Shown here: in pieces, positions 33,581 through 44,649 of the stretch
How the letters are laid out: every line of letters begins with the position of its first letter
How positions within the stretch are numbered: position 1 is the first letter of the stretch
Origin: Vitrella brassicaformis
Lineage: Eukaryota; Sar; Vitrellaceae
DNA length: 64,000 nucleotides
Reading direction: 5' to 3'
NCBI GenBank assembly: GCA_001179505.1
Contig: CDMY01000356.1
Coordinates: 297,836-361,835, forward strand
Notes under the pieces: model-generated
Told to the model about the DNA's origin: nothing
What the model saw: the letters and a program-made list of their open reading frames with translations, nothing else
Database searches by the model: none
Position numbers and translations under genes: made by a program

Positions 33581-34665
33581 TCATGTGGCTGCCTGACTGT
33601 AAGTGTGTGTGTACTGTACGGTGTCTTTGTATAGTTGGCATCTGCCGGTGATGAGCGTGTAGCCCTCGGCACACTCGTCACACGTGTAGGGGGACTGACA
33701 CCGCACACAGTGCTCCGGACAATCTGACCATCACATCACGGAAGCAACAGAAACAAACAAACGGGGTGATTGATGCACCTGTGTCGGTTTAGTTTATCGG
33801 CCGTGCGCACCTTTGCAGAATCTGTAGTAGGTGGTCTTTCTGAAGGTGCTGTTCTGCTCAGGGCAGGGCGCCACACACATGCCTGTGGAGGACTGAGTGC
33901 TGGCCCGTGTGGCGTCTGTCACGTGAGGCACCAGCGTGTTGGGCGCCAGACACGATGTGCAGTGGATCTCATACGAATCCACACACGTCAGGCAGCTGCT
34001 GTGACACGCTGCGGGCACACAACATGGATGGAAGGACAGGGAGAAAATATATAAAGGTACCTGATTTGCTGTCCGCCTCGGTGTGTGTGTGTGCTGACGT
34101 GCGCATCCGCTTCCGTCGGCGAGAGGGAATTCGCCATCGAGGCAGACAGTGAGGCACAGCCGCCGCTCGTCTAGAACATAGCCGCCCGAGCACTTGGTGC
34201 ACTCGAACTCCAGCGGCCCCGTACACTCATCGCAGTGATCCACACACGCTGAATAGGACACACACACACACACACACACACACACGCGCACATGCTCCCT
34301 CCCGCTCCCGAAGGACATGATGCGCATGTCGGTCTCCTTCCCTCCTCCCTCCTTGATACACACACACACATACATACGTAGATACCTTTGCATTCTCCCC
34401 CGAATCGATAGAAGCCGGTGGTGCACGGCGGCACGCACTGGTCCCGCCAGATGGTGTACCCCTCGTCGCACTCATAGCACACCCACTGCAGATCCCAGTC
34501 CTGCAGATGGCAGCGGGCGCAGTTGGGGTCGCACTTGAGCACACCATAAGCCACGGCAGAGCCCAGCAGCGGCAGCAGGGCAAGCATCAGAGAAGAGGAG
34601 ATGACTGACGCTGCCGTGACTGTGGACCAGAACATGGGTAGGATGGATGGGCATGTTGGTGTCAT
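33581..34665 (-). CDS. Secreted or surface Cys-rich protein with furin-like/growth-factor-receptor repeats
   Basis: Four exons, all spliced in phase. An N-terminal signal sequence (about residues 20-40, SSLMLALLPLLGSAVAYG) precedes CXXC-rich repeats of the furin-like/GF-receptor type: CDPNCARCHLQDWDLQWVCY with ECDEGYTIWRDQCVPPC; CVDHCDECTGPLEFECTKCS with GGYVLDERRLCLTVC; CHSSCLTCVDSYEIHCTSCL; and CPEHCVRCQSPYTCDECAEG with YTLITGRC. Stop TGA at 33581 after a Thr/Tyr-rich tail. Such repeats are disulfide-bonded and extracellular, common in protist surface proteins; no transmembrane or kinase part follows, so this looks secreted. Introns hold CA-rich runs on the plus strand (for example 34258-34285, TG on the sense strand). 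The start at 34665 or an in-frame Met at about 34635 are both possible. The retrotransposon insertion lies just upstream. Confidence 0.8.
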
Positions 34666-34767
34666 GCCGAGGCCTTGGTAAAGGGCAGATGGTGGCTTCA
34701 GATCAGCACCGGCAAGGCGTCGTCAGCTGCAAACGGCGTCAGATCTCCATCATTTTCCGCATTTTCT

Positions 34768-34779
34768 TCAGTGGATAGG
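34768..34779. repeat. Target-site duplication, 5' copy
   Basis: The 12-bp sequence TCAGTGGATAGG, repeated exactly at 35164-35175 on the other side of the retroelement and its A-tract. Confidence 0.8.
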
Positions 34780-35057
34780 TCTGCGAGGACCTGTCCATGA
34801 CCTTCACCCCTCTGGTCGTCACCGTCGATGGGGTGTGGGGGAGGGAGGCGGAGCACTTCTTCACCCGCTTGACTGAGCAGCTGTTGACGAGGCAGGGGTG
34901 GTCAGATAGGGGGCGAGGGCGGGTGCATGGGTGGCTGCGTGCTCGTTTGTCTGTTGCATTGGTGCGGGCTGCTAGCCTGTGTTTGAGGGGCGGGAGGCAG
35001 TCATGGCGTGGTGTTGGGGCGATGGACGGGGCTGGGGTGTTCTCATCGGATGAGTGA
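34780..35057 (+). pseudogene. Fragment of retrotransposon reverse-transcriptase polyprotein (C-terminal tail)
   Basis: About 92 codons open from the 5' truncation point to a TGA at 35055, with no start of its own except an internal ATG at 34797. No catalytic RT motif is present; only the tail downstream of the polymerase and endonuclease remains. Not expected to be functional. Confidence 0.6.
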
Positions 35058-35163
35058 GCGTGCCCTTTGTGCATAGGCATATGTGGATAGATTCATGGAG
35101 GCGATTTGGACAAGCGAGTGCATGGATGCCATCTGTCAATTATCTCTTCCAAAAAAAAAAAAA
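34780..35163 (+). mobile_element. 5'-truncated non-LTR (LINE-type) retrotransposon copy
   Basis: 384 bp bounded by a perfect 12-bp direct repeat (34768-34779 and 35164-35175) and ending in A13 (35151-35163). The 5' part is an open frame running from the element boundary to TGA at 35055. It encodes what looks like the extreme C-terminus of a retrotransposon reverse-transcriptase polyprotein: TPLVVTVDGVWGREAEHFFT, then WLRARLSVALVRAASLCLRG and GR. Such 'VDG..G.EA' and 'RARL..A.VRA..LCLRG' tails recur in protist RT proteins as I recall them; a database search would settle it. Truncated 5' end, poly(A) and target-site duplication are the hallmarks of target-primed reverse transcription. The exact duplication suggests a recent insertion. 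Confidence 0.72.
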
Positions 35164-35175
35164 TCAGTGGATAGG
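35164..35175. repeat. Target-site duplication, 3' copy
   Basis: TCAGTGGATAGG immediately after the A13 tract, identical to 34768-34779. Confidence 0.8.
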
Positions 35176-35445
35176 CTCAACTCAGCGCCATGTATCCTCT
35201 CTCGTCTGTTTGCGGCGGAGAAACGAGGCTCAATCGCACAATGAGCTCGCATGGACGCGCCTAGGACATTGCGTGAAACCGCTGCTGCCGCGATGGCAGG
35301 ATGAAGGTAGATCCCGGAAGGCTACGATGATCAAGTATAGGGCAGATCTCATAGTATTGCTCCGTTGTCTGTTGCGTTGCTGCTCAGTTCAAGCTTGAGG
35401 ATGAGCTCATGTATGAGATGAGTACCGCCCTGAATTGATCCATCC

Positions 35446-37416
35446 ATGGAACGGCCGCAAGCAGGGCCCGAGAGGAAGCTGCTGTGCCTGAGCACAATAG
35501 GAAATGTGAGCTCACACAAGTTCATTGGCGCACACGTTGTGTCATGTGTTGTGTTGTGTTGCGTCCCTCTCCGTCAGGCGTGGCTGCAGATCTTCACTTC
35601 CACCATGCTCGACACCATCATTGTCCCAGGTGACCACAAGCACAACGCGATTAAGACAATCGAGGATGCTGGATGGATGTTCGCATGCCGCTGGTATCTG
35701 CAGCGTTGCCGTATGTGTTGAATCTGTCGCCGCTTCGTGAGTCGGCCGTCTTCTCCGCTCGGCCTGTCAGCTCCATTATCGTGACGCCCGTCGCCTCATG
35801 GATGACGGAGGCTATGGGATGGCGGCCACTCATCATTTTTCCTGGCGTGCTGCTGACGCTCGGTGAATGAACCGACACACAGCCAGCCACTCATGGTTTG
35901 GTACGTCATTCATCCGTTGGTCGTTTCGTTTCTCTTTGTCCACTCACTCGCTCAGGCAGCATTGTGTACTTTTACAGAGCCGACTTCACTGTCTATGTGG
36001 CCGCGAGGCTGGTGCAGGGGTGTGCCAGTGCCTTCATTTGGACGGCGGCACTGGGTGAGCGAGCCGAGCACACCAACCACGTTGGTTGCACCAGTGTGGG
36101 CAACACTTACTCCCTCCCTGCCTGCCTGTGTGCCCCCGTGAATGCAGGTGGCGTTGCGCGCACCCACCCGCCCGAGATCCAGGCGACGGCGACTGGCCTG
36201 GTGATGACTGCCGACGTTGGAATCGCAATAGGCCCGCTGATTGGGGGCGTGCTTTTTGACTGGGGCGGCACCACGATGCTCTTCTCGTTTATGATAGTGT
36301 TCTGTGCTGCGGCGACCGTCGTCACGGCAATGCTCTTTGCCTTCTTTCCCAACGATCTGCCGGTGCCCGAGCATCCGAGTGAGAGCGAGACGCTCAACCA
36401 CAGCACCAAGGGTTATCGTGTGTTCTTGAACTACCATTACGTTGTGGCCGTGGTGGCGGTGTGCTGCATCTATGCGTTTGCCACAGCCCTGCCCGCTCTC
36501 CTGCCCCTTTACTGGCATCGCAAGTAGGTAGCCATCTGCCGTGTTGGTTTCCGTATGTGTGAGTGTGTCCCCCCCGTGTGTCTGTGTGTCGTGTCTATGT
36601 TAGGTTTGGTCTGAGTGCGACGCTGACGGGTCTTTTGTTCTCGCCAAATGCATTCATCAAGGTGGTGGTGTCACCGGTCGCCACCCTCCTCAGCGACTTC
36701 GGGCTCGCCACATTAACCGGCCAATACAGCATCGGTACGGTTGGTACCCTACACGCATCCGCCGGCCCGTCGCGTGGCAATGAATGAATTTGTGTGGGTG
36801 TGCGTGTGTGTGTTAATGTGCATTTGTCAGGCCTGTTGTTTGCGTCAGTCTGTTTGGCCTTCATCGTGACGCCCCCTGACTGGCGTCTACAGGCCTTCCT
36901 CCTCACCTTGTTCGGCATCGGGTTCGGCACCGTCGACACATGCGCCACCGCCTTCGCCGGCAGCAAATTCCTGGCCGACAGGAGACGAACCGACTACGGC
37001 ATGAGTTACGGGCTGGTGGAGCAAGGCTTCAACGTCGGTGTGCTGCTGGGGCCGCTGATTGTGGGCGGCCTGACTGAGTGGACCAACTACCACACTGGCT
37101 TCATGACTCTAGGAGCGGTGGGGGCGCTGGTGGCTGTGATGGCAGTCGTATCGTGGAAGACCTACAGGCCGCCGTACCCGTCACCGCGTCACGTGTCTGC
37201 GGGGGAGCAGATGCTGAGGCGGGAGCAAGACCAGCTTGCCGCCGCACTGCTGAGAGGCAAGCGACAGCACAGACACACGCATACACACACACACACACAT
37301 ACATGTCAGCTCTTGATCTATCCCTTGTGTGCATGGCATGTGTGTGTGCAGGTGAGGAGCGGGGCCAGCAAGGCAGGGTTGTGGCATCCCAAGTCAGCTC
37401 CGTCTGTCTATCTTGA
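35446..37416 (+). CDS. Major facilitator superfamily transporter, SLC18/VMAT-like
   Basis: Exon 1 (35446-35505, MERPQAGPERKLLCLSTIGN) is followed by TM1 (AWLQIFTSTMLDTIIVP). Then come VSAALPYVL, SARPVSSIIVTPVASWMTEA with MGWRPLIIF (the MFS loop 2-3 region), YVAARLVQGCASAFIWTAAL, QATATGLVMTADVGIAIGPL with IGGVLFDWGG (TM5, antiporter-like Gly-Pro motif), and a central loop. The second half (YVVAVVAVCCIYAFATALPA, FSPNAFIKVVVSPVATLLSD, FLLTLFGIGFGTVDTCATAF, EQGFNVGVLLGPLIVGGLTE, GFMTLGAVGALVAVMAVVSW) completes twelve helices. The VP-loop, SARP and GPLIGG pattern resembles vesicular amine/polyamine transporters (SLC18); substrate unknown. Two oddities. The exon holding TM1 joins the next exon in phase only through a 26-nt gap (35630-35655). 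The last intron fits best as GC-AG (GCAAGC...cag), giving a tail ending SSVCLS at 37416. Confidence 0.8.
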
Positions 37417-37597
37417 TGTTTCACACCCGCAGCCCAGCCAGACTGATGGATGATGGATGGATCAATCAATCAGAGACGACTCCGTGTGCCCCTGGTGGCT
37501 TTAGGCTTTACTCGTGTGTGGTACATGATCACCAATGCCCTCGCGCTTGTTTACACGTGTCTGTAAACCGCCCTCAGCCGATTCCCGCCCTTTAGCC

Positions 37598-38153
37598 ATG
37601 GGCTCCTGTTCCCGCGATGCGGTGTCTGAGTTGGAGCGCCTTTGCCGCGGCCTGTTCCCCAGCAAGCGCAAGGGCCGCCCCGATAGACCACTAGTCAAGG
37701 CCGGTGCCGTGAAGAAGGCTCGGGGAGGATGGATGTGCTCAGGGGCCTCATCCGCACAGACGGTGGCGAGTTCGGTGGACGTGGAGAGTCAGGCGACCCC
37801 TGGGGAGGTGCAGGAGGTGCCGCTGGTGGGTTTCTCCCCCTCGCTATCGACATCGCACCACCAGATGCCGGACGAACTCATAAGTCACGTCTGCACCTTC
37901 CTGGTCGGTCGGGTGGGCAGAAAGACGGCTGAAAACATATATGGGTGGAATACATACATCTGTTTGCACTGCATGGGGAAAGGAGTGTGCGTTCATTCAT
38001 TCAATTCAGGGTGCGAGGGATCTGCGCCGTCTTAAGGTGGCGTGTGTCCACTGGGGGAGGAAGGCGGGCGAAATGGAGGCCCTGAAATTCGACGACAGGA
38101 TCCCCTCACTCAAGCGTCGCAAACCTGCCTTCATCACCCGACTCAGGCGATAG
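37598..38153 (+). CDS. Small F-box-like protein
   Basis: Two exons joined in phase 0 (donor after TTCCTG at about 37902, acceptor ttcag at about 38009). The product is about 150 residues: start MGSCSRDAVSELERLCRGLF, a basic Lys/Arg stretch, a Ser-rich linker, then across the junction QMPDELISHVCTFLGARDLR with RLKVACVHWGRKA. This fits the F-box pattern (LPDELL..I..FL..RDL..L...C..W). It ends in a basic tail (IPSLKRRKPAFITRLRR). Family role: the F-box binds SKP1 in SCF ubiquitin ligases; no substrate-binding repeat is present, so the partner is unknown. The intron contains few of the usual TG repeats. It lies 180 bp after the transporter on the same strand. Confidence 0.62.
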
Positions 38154-38674
38154 ACAGCTAACCGGCCGGGCAGCTGCTGGCCGGCCGGATGGGCAGTGGG
38201 GCCTCGCCATAGGTAGAGGAGGCCGATCGCGGGCTGCGGGTCATGACATGGCTGGAAACACGGGGATGGTGTATTGCATCCTGCGGCTGGGATGACAAAG
38301 CTTCTTTTGCTTTTCGTGTGTTTGCCTTTTCCTCGGTCTGGTGGGGGGGAGGGCGGGGAGCGCGTGCCGGTCTGCGTCAAGGGTGCGTGTGTGGACACGT
38401 GTATGTGTCCGAGTGGGCTGACTCATGCATGCCATGACGCGCTTGAACGAGTGACATGGGTGGGATGTGCAGGAATGTGTCCATGGCGTGCATCAGTAAT
38501 TTATACAGGCAGTGTGTATACTCACAATTCTCACACGTACACCACATCGACTGGCAGAAACAGAAACAGAAACGGAAACGGAAACATCTACACGTGCCAC
38601 CCATGTGATTGATATGCATCCTTCGACCAATCGAGTTAACGTGACTGACATATAAGGACATGAGCACCGCTCAG
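38154..38674. other. Intergenic region between convergent genes
   Basis: No gene seen. Contains an (ACAGAA/ACGGAA)n hexanucleotide-like repeat at about 38555-38586. Confidence 0.6.
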
Positions 38675-40304
38675 CTAGCTGACGCCACCGCCCCGCCCCG
38701 CCCCGCACATCCCTTCTTGCTCTCCTGCTTCCCCTCCTTGCCCTGCTCCAGCACAACAGTCGTCGGCCTCCTCACCTTCTTGTGCCGGACCTTCACCACC
38801 TTCACTGATGCCGTCTGTCTTCCTTTGTGGCACCCCCTTGCTGCACGCTACCGCCCAGTCACGACACTCCAGCCACTTGAGCAGTATCTCCAGCACTTAA
38901 CACACTCACTCACACAGAAACAAAGACAGGCGGTGTGTAGTGCGGTGTGGTGTGGTGCGGTGTGGTGTGTGTGTGCGTACCTACCGTGGTTGGCGGCGAG
39001 CACTTTCGATGAGGTCATTCTGATGTTGCTGTCGAGGGGCAGGCGAGCGGCGGCGATGCCCTGCTCAGTGGCCTTGTTGAGGGTGAGGTTCTTGTACCGA
39101 TTGCGGTCAACTATGCCGCCTATTATGTACGCCTTGCTGCACCGGGGGATGCACCAGCCAGACAGAGGGAGAATTGGGGGATAAGGTGCCAACGCGTGAA
39201 TGCACTGCCTCATGGATCAGATCGTCAGTCACCTGTTGTCGAGCTCGTCGATCACCATTGGGCTGTCGGCCGTCAGATACACCAGCCTGACACACACAGA
39301 CCGAACGCCCACACTGTCGTGTGTCTGTCGTGTGTGTGTGTGTGTGTGTGTGTCTGTCGTGTGTGTGGATTGCTCGTCGCACACCTTTCCTTCTCGATGT
39401 GCTCGATGTACGGCTTGCTGATGGTCTCCACCTGCAGGCAGGCAGGCACGGACAGACAGACTGGCATGGCCAAGGATGGCACGAAGTCATCTAGGTGTGT
39501 GTCAAACAGCTAGCTCACCGCGGGCCATGTGGCGAATCCACTGATCTTGTTGAAGTGCGTGGTGTAGCGGCTGCCTTCCCTGATGCCGCTGATGAGGATG
39601 CGCACAGGCTGCTGGGCTCGACGATTCGCGCCGTATGAGAAGAAGATCTGCTGGGCCAAACTGGACACCTCCTGTGGACACACACACACGCACACACACA
39701 TGATCCGTTTCGTTACACACGTGCATATGCCACACGGTACGGTGGCTGTGTCTGTCTGCTCACTCACCCTGTCAGTTTGCAGGTGCTCGAATTCGCAATC
39801 GATGACCACAGTGGGCGCATCGGCGCACTTTGCCACAAACTCTGAGCGAAAAGAGAGAGGCCACCCACCAGCGCGTCCTTTGTGGTCCCGTGTGTTCGTG
39901 TGTCATCACAGAAGTGAAGTGTCCACGTCCGTACGGCAGGTACCTTCGTTCATGCGCCGCTTCCTCTCTGACGGCTCACGACTGGCAGAAGAGTTTTCCT
40001 GTGGCGCAATGCTCGGCTGTGGCTCCCCATCATCGACAGCTGCGGCAGCCCCATCATCGACAGTCTGCGGCTGTTTGTTCTTCCGCCTCTTGGCCTTCCT
40101 ATCGATTTTCCTTTGGGTTTTCCTCTGCAGATAGCGCTCGTGTTTTCGCTTCTTCTTCTGCTGACTCTTGCTCAGAACAGGCCCTCCTGACGCACCGGAT
40201 GCATCGTACGCTGAACCAAGCTGGTCACCTTCAGGCTGACAACCATCGCCCTGGGCCTCCTCTGATCCAAAATCTGCGTCTTCGCCAGCCTCAATATGCG
40301 CCAT
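38675..40304 (-). CDS. TRM10: tRNA (guanine-9-N1)-methyltransferase, TRM10 family
   Basis: Exon 1 (39944-40304) starts MAHIEAGEDADFGSEEAQGD and carries a Lys/Arg-rich helix (SQQKKKRKHERYLQRKTQRK) typical of TRM10 N-termini. The SPOUT catalytic region follows over short exons: DAPTVVIDCEFEHLQ, EVSSLAQQIFFSYGANRRAQ, PVRILISGIREGSRY, VYLTADSPMVIDELDNSKAY, IIGGIVDRNRYKNLTLNKAT, GIAAARLPLDSNI and SSKVLAANHVLEILLKWLEC. YIIGGIVDRN and ARLPLD are the hallmark AdoMet-binding knot motifs with the catalytic Asp. The enzyme methylates N1 of G9 (or A9) in tRNA. The Gly/Glu-rich tail ends at 38675. Introns on the sense strand are TG-rich. Head-to-head with the glucan phosphorylase gene. Confidence 0.9.
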
Positions 40305-40462
40305 TTTGATGAGTCGTGCACGAAGGTCTGCAGACGAGCTCGCTCAAAAGCTCGCAGGAGCCTCAGGGAGATCTTGGCTGGCGGAGCGCTGGGCGCTTGC
40401 GTGGACATCCTCCCTCCCTCTGCTCCCTCTGTCTGTCCATCTTTCCATCGGTGTGTTCCGTC
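40305..40462. promoter_or_regulatory. Shared upstream region of a divergent gene pair
   Basis: 158 bp between the TRM10 start (minus) and the glucan phosphorylase start (plus), with a CT-rich patch at 40408-40447. Inferred bidirectional promoter. Confidence 0.35.
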
Positions 40463-40704
40463 ATGAGCGACGAGCCCCAGGCGAAGCGGCTCCGCCGCAA
40501 GTCGGTGGCCTACTTCTGCATGGAGTACGGCCTCCGGCAGGGATTCTCCATCTACAGCGGCGGACTCGGCATCCTCGCGGCGGACATCGTCAAACAATCC
40601 AGAGATGTACGCAACGCACACATACACAGACAACGCATACGGGGCGGACACACACACACACGCAGACAGACAGACGGACAGACAGACAGACTGACAGAGA
40701 TGCA

Positions 40705-40737
<33 letters not shown>

Positions 40738-41831
40738 GTGGTGTGGCATGTTCAGATGAACCTGCCGCTGTATGGCATCGGCATCTTCTGGAACTCGGGG
40801 TCAGTCAGCTGGGATAGGGAGGGAGGGAGGGAGGGAGAGACGACACACATAGTCGACGCGAACCATGCATGCATGTTGTTTGTCGGCCTCTCGCTGTCTG
40901 CCTGTATGTGTGTCGACATACAATTCGTGTGTCAGTTACGTGTCGCAGTCGATCGACAAGGATGGCAACACGAAGGACAGCTACCCCGCCACGGACCGCT
41001 CCCAACTCATCAAGCAGGAGGGCATCAAATTCAGCGTCAAGATCGAGGGCAAGGACATGCCGCTCTGCGTACACCGAGTCAAGGTAGGTACGTTCTCCTC
41101 TCTCTCTCCCCCTCACCACCCCTCTCGCTGGTCATTATATGGAAGGATGGATGAACGTGTCTGTGTTATTGTTGTTGTGTGTCCACTGTGCAGGGTGCTG
41201 AGAATCTGTTGATGATCGAGCCCGAGAAGAAGAAGGACCAGAAGAAGTACACGGACAAGCTGTACCAGGGCAGCGACGAGGACCGGGTGGCCCAGGAGAT
41301 CATCCTCGGCGTCGGCGGCGTCAGGGCACTCCGCGCACTCGACATCAACACAGACATCTACCACTGTATATATGTGTCTACGCACACACCACACCCACCC
41401 ACCCACCCACCCACACACACGTGTGTGTCCCCCCTCTGTGTCTGTGTGTGTGTGTGTGTGTGTGTGTCTCATGGTGTAGTCAATGAGGGCCACGCAGTGT
41501 TTGCGGGCATAGAGTTGATTCGCGAGAAGATGGAGAAGGAGGGGGCGGAGATGACCTTCGAGCAGGCGTGGGCGGCCACCAAGAACCAGGTTATCTTCAC
41601 CACACACACTCCCGTACCCGCCGGCAACGAACAACACCCATTCGTAAGCAATAGAGCAGCCAACCAGCACCCACCACACCATCGACTGACAGACACGCCG
41701 ACAGTGAAACGCATCGCATCGCATGTGTGTATGGTATGCCTTCATTCATTGATTCATTCAGGCCCGTTTGGAGACGGTCGGGGCGAACCTCAATCTCGAC
41801 GCCGACCAGATGAAGCAGGTGGGGTGGGTCA

Positions 41832-41862
<31 letters not shown>

Positions 41863-43785
41863 GGACACACAAACGGCTTCCATCATGAATGGCTGTTCCT
41901 GCCTGCCTGTGTCTGTGTCTGTCTGTGTGTGTGCGTGTGTGTGTGCAGATCGGCGACGAGCCGTTTGGCATGACGATAGCAGGTCTGCGTCTAAGCTACC
42001 TCAGCAACGGAGTCGCACAGCTACACGGAGAAACCGCCAGGGAGTGAGTGAGACGAGAGAGAGAACAGATGGATGGACACATACGCAACCGCGTCACGTG
42101 TGTGTCCCGGTGTGTGGTGTGTGTAGGATGTGGAAGGACGTGAGCGGGTCGTCCGAGATCATCGCCATCACCAACGGCGTCCACTGCGCCTCATGGAGCG
42201 ACCCAGAGATCATCAGCGCATGTGGTGCGTCATCCAGAGGGGCCGGTTCCCTCCCTCCCTCCCTGCGTGTGTGGTGTGTGGATGTGTGTGTGTTGACAAT
42301 GTCTGTCCCCAGAGAGCAACAATGACTCCAAGCTGTGGGAGGCCCACATGGCCAACAAGCGGGCACTCATCAAGGAGGTCGAGGAAAGGACCGGCTCGAA
42401 GTAAGCTGTCGACACACTCAGACAGACAGACAGACAGAGAGCCCCAATCACACCACACACGAGGATAAGGTGCTGCATCGTCCATTCATTCCCACACACA
42501 GGTTGAAGGAGGATGTGTTTCTGGTTGGCTTCGCTCGCCGCGCGGCCACATACAAGCGACACAACCTCATATTCAAGGACGAGGTGCGTGGGTGGGCAAC
42601 GCTCACACACATCCACAGTGCACTCCACTCGGCTGCATGTGCTGCCTGTGGTGTGTGTGGTGCATGTGGTGCATGTGGCTTGGCATCCAGAGTAGTGTGT
42701 TTCCGCTGTTGAAGGAGGGCAAGTTGCAGCTGGTCTTCTCGGGCAAGGCGCACCCACAGGACGAAGGCGGCAAGGAAATGATCAAAAAGGGTAAGTACGT
42801 GGCCAACCGAGGCTGCTCCTGGGTGCACTGCAGCCATGTGTTGTGGCATGTCATGTGTGCAGTGAGCAAGTACCAGCACGAGTTCCCCGACGCGGTGGTC
42901 TACATGCCCAATTACGACATCAAACTAGGTTGGTCGGAGGGTGCCTTGACACACACATGCCCCGGCACACACACACACACACACACACACAACCAACACA
43001 AACACACACACACACGACCACCCATCCCCTCCCTCTGCTGGCTGGATGCGTGTGTATGTCAGGTGCGCTGATCACGCGCGGCAGCGACGTGTGGCTCAAC
43101 AACCCGCAGCGACCCAAAGAGGTCAGCAAGCCACACGACTGCCTGCCAATACTCATGCACACGTCTGAGCGTCTGTCGTGTGGTCATCGTTCGCGTCAGG
43201 CGTCTGGCACGTCGGGCATGAAGGCTGCGATGAACGGTGTGTTGAACCTGAGCATCCCCGACGGCTGGTGGCCTGAGGGGTGCAAACACGGCGTCAACGG
43301 ATGGAAGGCAAGGCAACCAACACACACACCCGCGCACACACACTCATGCACCATGCATGAGCGTGTGTCGTGTGTGTATATGCGTGTGTGTAGGTGGGTG
43401 ACGATGTGAACCGTGAGGAGGAGGAGGCTTACGAGAAGGACCATGCCGCACTCATCAAGGTACCTGTGGACCGTCATCGATGCATGGATGGGTGCATGCA
43501 TGTGTGTGTGTGTGTGGGTATGTGTGAGTGTGTGCAGGTGCTGACTGAGGAGGTGATTCCCGCGTACGGTGACAAGACCAAGTGGATCAACATGATGAAG
43601 GCCTCCATCGATATGGCCAAGGTTCGCCGCTCAACCACCCCCCACCCACCCCCACAGACACAGACCAGACACTCCTGCCCACCCCATTTGTCTCCCTCCC
43701 CCACTTGACTAACTTACAGTATCAGTTTTCTGCCGAGCGGATGGTACACGAGTACTACGCCAAGATGTACGACGTCCAACCCTGA
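40463..43785 (+). CDS. Alpha-glucan (glycogen/starch) phosphorylase, short bacterial/archaeal-type
   Basis: About 17 exons give a protein of roughly 545 residues. Motifs in order: [20 protein letters not shown] with [30 protein letters not shown] (catalytic-region Glu/His); [48 protein letters not shown] (phosphate/glucose-phosphate binding Arg and Lys); [38 protein letters not shown] with AAMNG, where the Lys is the PLP Schiff-base residue; then [10 protein letters not shown]. These are the signatures of the short GlgP-type family of prokaryotes rather than the 800-900-residue eukaryotic enzyme. Reaction: glucan + phosphate to glucose-1-phosphate. It starts almost at the first motif, lacking about 100 N-terminal residues found in longer GlgP proteins. 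Many introns are TG/CAGA repeats. No targeting peptide is seen, so cytosolic breakdown of storage glucan is likely. Confidence 0.92.
41832..41863. repeat. (CAGA)n tetranucleotide repeat in a phosphorylase intron
   Basis: Eight consecutive CAGA units between two exons of the glucan phosphorylase gene. Confidence 0.9.
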
Positions 43786-44649
43786 TCCGATCCGCTGGCT
43801 GACCAACACATCACGTGTAATTCGACAGACACGTGGTTCTGAGTAGACAGACGCGTGAACGAACCAAGTATGGTGTAGCACATAACATACACGCCTAGAT
43901 AAATGGATGGATGGTAGACGGGGAGCGGGTGCAAGGGGGGCGGGCGGTTTTGAATGCATGGGCTCTTTGCTTCCGGTCCGTCCATCACGTGATGAACGGA
44001 TGGATGAATGGATGGGGTGTGTGGATGGCATGACTTGATCACTCACCGACGAGACAAAAACAGGCTCGTAATTGGTATCTATCTAGTGTGCATGCATGTA
44101 GCGGCCTTTTCGTTGGTGCAGTGCCTGGGCGGAGTGGTGGGGTCCTATACGTCCAGCCGGCTGCCTACGTCTACAGTTGCAGTTGCAGTTTTCTAGATGT
44201 AGACGGACGGACTTTAAGCTGCATGCGTCGCCTCTTCGCTTTCCCTCCTCCATGCCTCGCTGCCTGCCTGCCTGCCAGCTTGCGGCAGGTTTATACGACT
44301 GACTACATTTCTGCTGCGCTATGCTATCTATGGTGTGATGTGATGCGTCGCGCTCTCTCTTTTCGCCCGCACATGTCTGTCACGTCGTGTCTCCTTGCTG
44401 CGGCGTGTGTCTCCACCCCTGCCCCCCTCCCTCTCTCCATCCCTCCCTCCCTCCCTCCCTCTCTGCCTCGGACGACTAGCTGGATAGATGTCTGACTGAG
44501 TGACGAACGTTTGATTGAGTCCTCCTTCACTAAGACAACGGATAAAAGAAGGCAGGTCTGCTTGCGTACACACAGCGATCGGCTGTGTGGGACCAACGCC
44601 CGTCTCGCCTCTATCCATCCATCCATCCACGAAACATTCACATGTGCTT
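43786..44649. other. Intergenic region between convergent genes
   Basis: No gene recognised. Contains GGAT/CATC, CCCT and pyrimidine-rich tracts (44420-44465). Confidence 0.6.

Noticed and set aside
41832-41863. Regular short repeats considered as a CRISPR array
   Set aside because: Pure tetranucleotide microsatellite with no spacers; eukaryotic context.
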